From Segatella copri (GTDB taxonomy: Bacteria > Bacteroidota > Bacteroidia > Bacteroidales > Bacteroidaceae), in NCBI RefSeq assembly GCF_019249795.2, contig NZ_CP156891.1, forward strand, positions 2,206,501-2,270,500: a DNA stretch of 64,000 nt, given 5' to 3'. Below are positions 59,453-64,000 of the stretch, one piece after another. The first letter of the stretch is position 1. Every line of letters begins with the position of its first letter. The notes below the pieces were generated by a model. The model saw only the letters and a list, made by a program, of their open reading frames with translations. It was not told where the DNA came from and did no database searches. Made by a program: the position numbers and the translations under genes.

Positions 59453-61059
59453 GGTAACCTTAATTCCGCAACACTATAATTTAACTTTATTTATAAGTTC
59501 CTGAGCAACAAAAAGTTGCCCAGGATTTTGCCATGTCAGAATTTTCACTTATCTTAGTGTTGCAAAAAGAAAACAAGCAAAACTCTAATATGACATGGCA
59601 AAAATACAAATTAAATCTGAGAAACTCACACCTTTTGGAGGAATTTTTTCAATCATGGAGAAATTTGACTCCATGCTTTCACCCGTTATCGACTCAACAC
59701 TGGGTCAGAGATGCAGCAGTATCTTCGGATATCAGTTCAGCGAGATAGTCCGTTCGCTGATGAGCGTTTATTTCTGTGGCGGCTCATGCGTGGAAGATGT
59801 AACGTCACAACTGATGCGCCATCTCTCGTATCATCCTACCCTTCGTACATGCAGCTCTGATACCATCCTCAGAGCCATCAAGGAACTGACACAGGAAAAC
59901 ATCTCCTATACTTCCGACCAAGGCAAGACCTATGATTTCAATACTGCAGACAAACTCAACACATTGCTTATAAACGCTTTGGTTTCTACAGGCGAGTTGA
60001 AGGAAATTGAGGAATACGATGTTGACTTTGACCATCAGTTCCTTGAAACGGAGAAGTATGATGCAAAACCGACCTACAAAAAGTTCCTCGGCTACAGGCC
60101 TGGCGTATATGTTATCGGTGACAAGATAGTCTATATCGAGAACAGCGATGGTAACACGAATGTGCGTTTTCATCAGGCAGACACCCATAAGAGATTCTTC
60201 GCTCTTCTGGAATCCCAGAACATCCGTGTAAATCGCTTCAGGGCAGACTGCGGTTCCTGCTCGAAGGAAATCGTCAGTGAGATAGAGAAGCATTGCAAAC
60301 ATTTCTACATCCGTGCCAACCGATGCAGTTCGCTCTACAATGACATCTTTGCTCTGAGAGGATGGAAGACGGAGGAGATTAACGGCATCCAGTTCGAACT
60401 CAATTCCATTCTCGTTGAGAAATGGGAAGGCAAGTGCTATCGTCTTGTCATCCAGAGACAAAGACGCAACAGTGGCGACCTTGACCTGTGGGAAAGCGAA
60501 TACACTTACCGTTGTATTCTGACCAACGATTACAAGTCATCGACAAGGGACATTGTTGAATTCTACAATCTGCGTGGCGGCAAGGAACGTATCTTTGACG
60601 ACATGAACAACGGATTCGGTTGGAGCAGGCTCCCCAAGTCATTCATGGCGGAGAATACTGTCTTTCTTCTGCTTACTGCATTGATACACAATTTCTACAA
60701 GACCATCATGAGCAGGCTTGACACCAAGGCTTTTGGGCTCAAGAAAACGAGTCGCATAAAGGCTTTTGTCTTCAGATTCATCTCCGTACCTGCCAAGTGG
60801 ATCATGACTGCAAGGCAATACGTGCTGAATATCTACACAGAGAACCGAGCTTATGCAAAACCCTTCAAAACAGAATTCGGATAAGAATCCTTTCTTTCCG
60901 GTTTGAATCTGCGTATTACCTCAAGTCGCATCGTGGGGTAAGGGGATGGTGGCTACATATTGATGTTGTGCTGTTGCTTTTTACTGAAAGCTGCTACTAA
61001 CGACTCATAAATCTACCCTTAATCGTGTATTGGATGATAGTTGCGGATTTTAGGGGTAA
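59453..61059 (+). mobile_element. IS1380-family insertion sequence with target duplication
   Basis: The element spans 59458-61054 (1597 bases). Its ends are CCTTAATTCCGCAAC (59458-59472) and, at the right, GTTGCGGATTTTAGG (61040-61054); as inverted repeats they match at 13 of 15 positions. A 5-base duplication, GGTAA, flanks it (59453-59457 and 61055-61059). It carries one transposase gene. The perfect duplication points to a recent insertion. Confidence 0.92.
59595..60884 (+). CDS. IS1380-family DDE transposase
   Basis: The 429-residue protein opens MAKIQIKSEKLTPFGGIFSI, followed by EIVRSLMSVYFCGGSCVEDV. It has the DDE-type features EYDVDFDHQFLETEKYDAKP (first Asp), NRFRADCGSCSKEI (second Asp) and LRGGKERIFDDMNNGFGWSR (Glu), with GFGWSRLP as in IS1380 and IS942 relatives. 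The gene is complete, with no frameshift, so the element may still be active. It lies opposite to the operon it interrupts. Confidence 0.93.
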   Translation: MAKIQIKSEKLTPFGGIFSIMEKFDSMLSPVIDSTLGQRCSSIFGYQFSEIVRSLMSVYFCGGSCVEDVTSQLMRHLSYHPTLRTCSSDTILRAIKELTQENISYTSDQGKTYDFNTADKLNTLLINALVSTGELKEIEEYDVDFDHQFLETEKYDAKPTYKKFLGYRPGVYVIGDKIVYIENSDGNTNVRFHQADTHKRFFALLESQNIRVNRFRADCGSCSKEIVSEIEKHCKHFYIRANRCSSLYNDIFALRGWKTEEINGIQFELNSILVEKWEGKCYRLVIQRQRRNSGDLDLWESEYTYRCILTNDYKSSTRDIVEFYNLRGGKERIFDDMNNGFGWSRLPKSFMAENTVFLLLTALIHNFYKTIMSRLDTKAFGLKKTSRIKAFVFRFISVPAKWIMTARQYVLNIYTENRAYAKPFKTEFG

Positions 61060-61093
61060 TAAAAAATATCAAACGTTTCATCTTATTTAAATT

Positions 61094-61489
61094 TTAATCA
61101 ATATCATTGTCATTATAAGCGAAAAATGTCATGGTCATAATTCCAATATTTCCCAAATTATAAATTAAACCTAGGATAAAAAGTACAGCATCCCATACAG
61201 TGTTCCAATAATTCACTCCAATCGCAATCGCTAGATTTATTCCTAATGCAACATAGAAATAGGTCATAGCTTCTTCACGATTTTTCGTGCAATCATCCTC
61301 GATTATTTGTGTAATTAACATAACTACTCCTGTTAAACCAGAGTAAGTGAATAATCTGTATTTTTCTAATGTTGTTATGGGCAAGTTGGGTACATCAATA
61401 GCAAATGAGCAAACTAAGTTCCACACAATCATTCCACCTAATATATATATTAGAATGGATACTACTAATGAGATAAAAAACGTTTTCAT
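61094..61489 (-). CDS. membrane protein, four helices, unknown
   Basis: The 131-residue protein has about four hydrophobic helices (residues 4-24, 48-62, 78-95, 100-123), with NREEAMTYFYVALGINLAIA in the middle. No family is recognised. It is the second gene of the minus-strand operon; the split gene starts 12 bases after its stop and the 64-residue gene ends 5 bases before its start. Confidence 0.6.
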   Translation of the reverse strand: MKTFFISLVVSILIYILGGMIVWNLVCSFAIDVPNLPITTLEKYRLFTYSGLTGVVMLITQIIEDDCTKNREEAMTYFYVALGINLAIAIGVNYWNTVWDAVLFILGLIYNLGNIGIMTMTFFAYNDNDID

Positions 61490-61494
61490 GTTCT

Positions 61495-61689
61495 TTATGA
61501 AAATAAAAGATTAAACAACCAGAGAATCAATATGATTCCTAATGCTGCTATAGCAATTCTTCCAATGCACCCTGCTGCCATGCACCCACCTGCCATAGCT
61601 CCACCCACGGCATCTTCTGATTTTCCAGAATTAGCATAACCAATGAAAGCTCCGATGGCAATAGCAATTATGATAACCCAAATCCACAT
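61495..61689 (-). CDS. small Gly/Ala-rich membrane protein
   Basis: The 64-residue protein has two hydrophobic helices with GGAMAGGCMAAGCIGRIAIA between them and opens MWIWVIIIAIAIGAFIGYAN. Glycine-zipper-like spacing suggests close helix packing or oligomers. It is the first gene of the operon. No TAnnTTTG promoter is evident just upstream. Confidence 0.6.
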   Translation of the reverse strand: MWIWVIIIAIAIGAFIGYANSGKSEDAVGGAMAGGCMAAGCIGRIAIAALGIILILWLFNLLFS

Positions 61690-62174
61690 AAATATAATAA
61701 AGTTGCCTTTATATCCCCACTAGATAGGCTTTTATTGATAGTTGCTTTCTACACATAAAGAAAGGAGCATGGGGACTATTGATGTTTACTAACATAAAGC
61801 TCTGGACTGCTTGCGACATATAAACAGACAATAGCCCATGCTCCATGTGTTATATATATGAGTATATATATGCAACATGAAAGCATGAGCACCTTGACCT
61901 GTTACCTATGTCGTTAGAATTGTCCAGATTCTATGTTAAGATAACTTCAAACGCTCATTCTAAATATGTACTTCTACTCCTTGTAGAATTGGTGCAAATT
62001 TAGCAATAATTGTTTGATTGACCAAGGATTTGTCTGTCTTTCTTCTAATATATGTTGAGATTTAACATTTCAGCTTAGTTTCTCTCATAGCTACATATAT
62101 CAATGAAGCGTCTTTTGCTTATTAGTTAGTAACTAAAGGACACCTACCATTTCTGATAGATGTCCTGTCTGTGG
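61690..62174. other. noncoding region with two hairpins
   Basis: No gene is seen. GGAGCATGGG plus ACTATTG (61764-61781) can pair with CAATAGCCCATGCTCC (61829-61844) with a 2-base bulge. AGGACACCTA (62137-62146) and TAGATGTCCT (62157-62166) form a hairpin just after the DUF3871-like stop, a likely terminator. An alternating AT run lies at about 61851-61872. Confidence 0.6.
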
Positions 62175-63167
62175 TTAGTCGATAAACCATTTATATCGCT
62201 CGTCACCATGCAAAGCTGCATTGATGCCAAGTGCAAGTTGGGTGGTGTTGAGGCTCCTATCCAAGAATGAGTCTATGTAGCTAGACTTGTTAGCTCCTGT
62301 TAACAGGTTGTAGAACTTCCACATGTTGATGTCCTCTCCAAAACTACTAAAGTTCTCATCATTGATGTATGCTTTGGCTACGCTGTTAATCTGTGTATCA
62401 GTTAGCAACATCTTAGGGATGCTTCTCTGGTAATAGTTGGGTAAGCACTGATAGAGTCTCATCTTACCAAGAATTTGGCAAAATTGATGCTCGCTCATGG
62501 TAGTGTTCCCTAACGAATGAAGAAGTTGAAGCTGTCTGGCAGGATTGAAACTATTGAATAGCTCCAAGGCTGCACGATAGAGTCCATTGGTAGATGTCAC
62601 TCTCAAATCCTCTTTGTAGCCATCTGTAAAGATGCACATGTTACAACAGACTTGATTTTTGAAACCAATAGCTAGCCTGAATAGCTCTGGCGACTTCTTG
62701 GAATATAAGTTCATCTGATTGTATGCTCTGACTCCTACGATGGACAGGTTCAGCTTGTTACCCATTACAGTCTCGAAGACCGTAGGAATGTCAATGCTGA
62801 ATGCTGCACGCTCATAGTAGATGGTCTTGTCTGAATCCAAGAGTTGATTAGCAGGCTTTCTAACTGCCTCTGGTATTCTACCCTTGATTACGTGGGAAAC
62901 TCTAATGTTGGGAGTTCCAACCTTTTGACCATGGAAGAAAGTTCTGGTTGCATCCTCAATGGTCTCGATAAAGTCAGCGTGGTTGATGGTCAACTCGTTG
63001 TCTTTAGCAAAAACAGGAGTGATGCAATCGTTCTTCAAGTGCTCGAAAGTTACTTCTTGCGTGTTAGCCTCGATAAAGTGATTCTCTGCTTTAAACTCGT
63101 CTAAGATAACTGCATCCTCGATGCGATTTGTTCTCTGTGCCTGTGGCAATAAAATAATGTTGTTCAT
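62175..63167 (-). CDS. DUF3871-like protein of mobile elements
   Basis: The 330-residue protein has NHFIEANTQEVTFEHLKNDC near the start, then IRVSHVIKGRIPEAVRKPA and, later, LYRAALELFNSFNPARQLQL. I associate these with DUF3871, a family found on Bacteroidota conjugative elements and phages, with a DUF932-like general plan. The function is unknown. Its presence marks the tract as accessory. A 23-base direct repeat covers the start codon region (63153-63211). Confidence 0.75.
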   Translation of the reverse strand: MNNIILLPQAQRTNRIEDAVILDEFKAENHFIEANTQEVTFEHLKNDCITPVFAKDNELTINHADFIETIEDATRTFFHGQKVGTPNIRVSHVIKGRIPEAVRKPANQLLDSDKTIYYERAAFSIDIPTVFETVMGNKLNLSIVGVRAYNQMNLYSKKSPELFRLAIGFKNQVCCNMCIFTDGYKEDLRVTSTNGLYRAALELFNSFNPARQLQLLHSLGNTTMSEHQFCQILGKMRLYQCLPNYYQRSIPKMLLTDTQINSVAKAYINDENFSSFGEDINMWKFYNLLTGANKSSYIDSFLDRSLNTTQLALGINAALHGDERYKWFID

Positions 63168-63915
63168 AATCTCAATAAATTAGAAGTGAATAATGTTGTT
63201 TATAATCTCAAAATAAATATAGTTGCTATTACATGACTATTTTCTATATCTATTTTTCTTTCTAAGTGTGAGGAGGGGACTAAAGTATATGTCCCCCCGC
63301 CTTTCGTAGAACACATGGGGGATAAAAGTAGGGGCTTATATAATTTATGTGTAAAACTCTTATTTTTAGTCTTTCTCTCTTTTCTCTTGTCTTCTGAATT
63401 TTTGAGATATGATGTTTCCTAACTAAATATGCAGGTGAAAAAGTTGAGGCTGTTTATGGGTGCTGTAGGATGGTTTTGGAATGGATTGGTCTATGTGGGC
63501 AAATAAGTGTGTCTTGTCCTGTGCTCTCTTGTCTATGGATAGTATAAAAACGAAAAAAGCCGCAAGCGTTGAGGCTCACGGCTTAGTTTGATTAATCAGA
63601 TAACTATTAAATATTTTATGCCAAAAAGTGAAAACTAGTTCCATCTTCTTAGACAATGATATGTGTATTCTGAAAAAATCCAAGAGATTTCTGATATTTT
63701 TCTGCATAAGATTTTGATTTGTTTGTTGCTATAAAGTTCTGGTCATAGTATGAAATATAGAAGAAAATGATGCCTAATGAAATAAAAAAACAGGGGACAC
63801 CATAGAATGGCATCCCCGTATGATGAAGATTAAGTGTTCTTTGTTACTGAGACAGGTCTGGCGACATTTTTTGAATAGGGTCTATAAAAGGCTTATTCTG
63901 AAATTTTTGTCGCCA
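63168..63915. other. AT-rich noncoding region
   Basis: No gene is supported. AAGCCG/CGGCTT (63557-63584) and GGGGACACCAT/ATGGCATCCCC (63793-63817, two mismatches) are hairpins that may end transcripts from the right. The region near 63150-63230 holds the duplicated start segment of the DUF3871-like gene. Confidence 0.5.
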
Positions 63916-64000
63916 TTAAATAAATTTTTTGCGGATAATTAAATATCCTCGTTTCTTGCCTCGTTGCTGAGGCTTTGCTTCAAAGAAATCTAAAATAGTA
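63916..64000 (-). CDS. possible C-terminus of a gene entering from the right
   Basis: On the minus strand a 28-residue frame runs from the window edge to a TAA at 63918-63916, reading TILDFFEAKPQQRGKKRGYL and ending IIRKKFI. The basic tail and lack of stops fit a real C-terminus, but the stretch is too short to be sure. Confidence 0.3.
   Translation of the reverse strand, partial: TILDFFEAKPQQRGKKRGYLIIRKKFI

Larger units (their letters stand above)
58586..61081 (-). pseudogene. secreted-protein gene split by an IS1380-type element
   Basis: Removing the IS and one GGTAA copy restores a single frame of 297 codons. The first nine (MKRLIFFIT, 61081-61055) join CTATTATGG at 59452, giving MKRLIFFITLLWGATSLFAQ, a perfect signal peptide, followed by DDNLIYKFKGVSFEPSKDM. 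The body has an Ala/Lys-rich coiled-coil middle (AERVQFQQKSLAMGTKLV to about residue 165) and a beta-rich end (FVPNVSYTKTFQNREFAYTA). In the present state an internal ATG at 59365 would give 259 residues without a signal. Function unknown. Confidence 0.9.

Noticed and set aside
1..64000. CRISPR arrays
   Set aside because: The tandem repeats seen have periods of 8-23 bases or 33 bases with degenerate units, no unique spacers of even length are present, and no cas gene is found.

Overview
The window comes from a member of the Bacteroidota, most likely a Prevotellaceae gut species of the Segatella/Prevotella copri type. That is an inference from four kinds of sign: promoters of the Bacteroidota form (TAnnTTTG about 7 bases before the start, TTTG about 33 bases before); few Shine-Dalgarno sites; families typical of the phylum (S46 dipeptidyl peptidase, PafA-type phosphatase, IntDOT-like integrase, and proteins resembling DUF2851, DUF3843 and DUF3871); and many lone AAA ATPases.

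Layout. 1-5.3 kb is core: a DUF2851 protein, a hotdog thioesterase, then a dapB-lepB-lepB-like-wbqC run. 5.3-11.2 kb is unusual: a HIRAN-domain protein, a large P-loop protein, and a unit of two tiny membrane peptides behind a promoter that carries a perfect 18-base palindrome. 11.4-16.1 kb is an accessory segment with an IntDOT-like integrase, a RhuM-like protein and a lipoprotein. 16.1-34.7 kb is mostly core: M16 peptidase, sugar kinase, flavodiiron protein, LOG protein, secreted esterase, DEAD-box helicase, GH2 enzyme and DPP7-like peptidase. 34.7-45.6 kb mixes core with decaying genes: a fragmented Fic-like gene, a flippase, a SpmAB fusion, a YhcG nuclease, a probable structured RNA and an ATPase remnant. 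45.8-57.2 kb is core: CDF transporter, TonB-dependent receptor, a flavin reductase-clpS-clpA-aat operon (the whole bacterial N-degron branch), PafA and a zinc/cadmium ATPase. A damaged tRNA-Met gene at 57.4 kb opens a second accessory tract (57.4-64 kb). There an IS1380-type element with a readable 5-base target duplication has split the signal-peptide codons of a secreted protein.

The repeats are the most striking theme. (1) A family of hairpins with GTTAAC-rich loops sits just after stop codons at five places and looks like a mobile terminator. (2) A long CACAGAT-type palindrome occurs between genes and, once, inside the reading frame of the M16 peptidase, where it encodes about 30 extra residues in the interdomain linker. 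(3) Degenerate tandem repeats with a 22-23 base period fill several intergenic regions. (4) An 11-base repeat in the Fic-like gene is one unit away from joining two reading frames. Coordinates of motifs were read by eye; family names rest on motif recognition without database searches.
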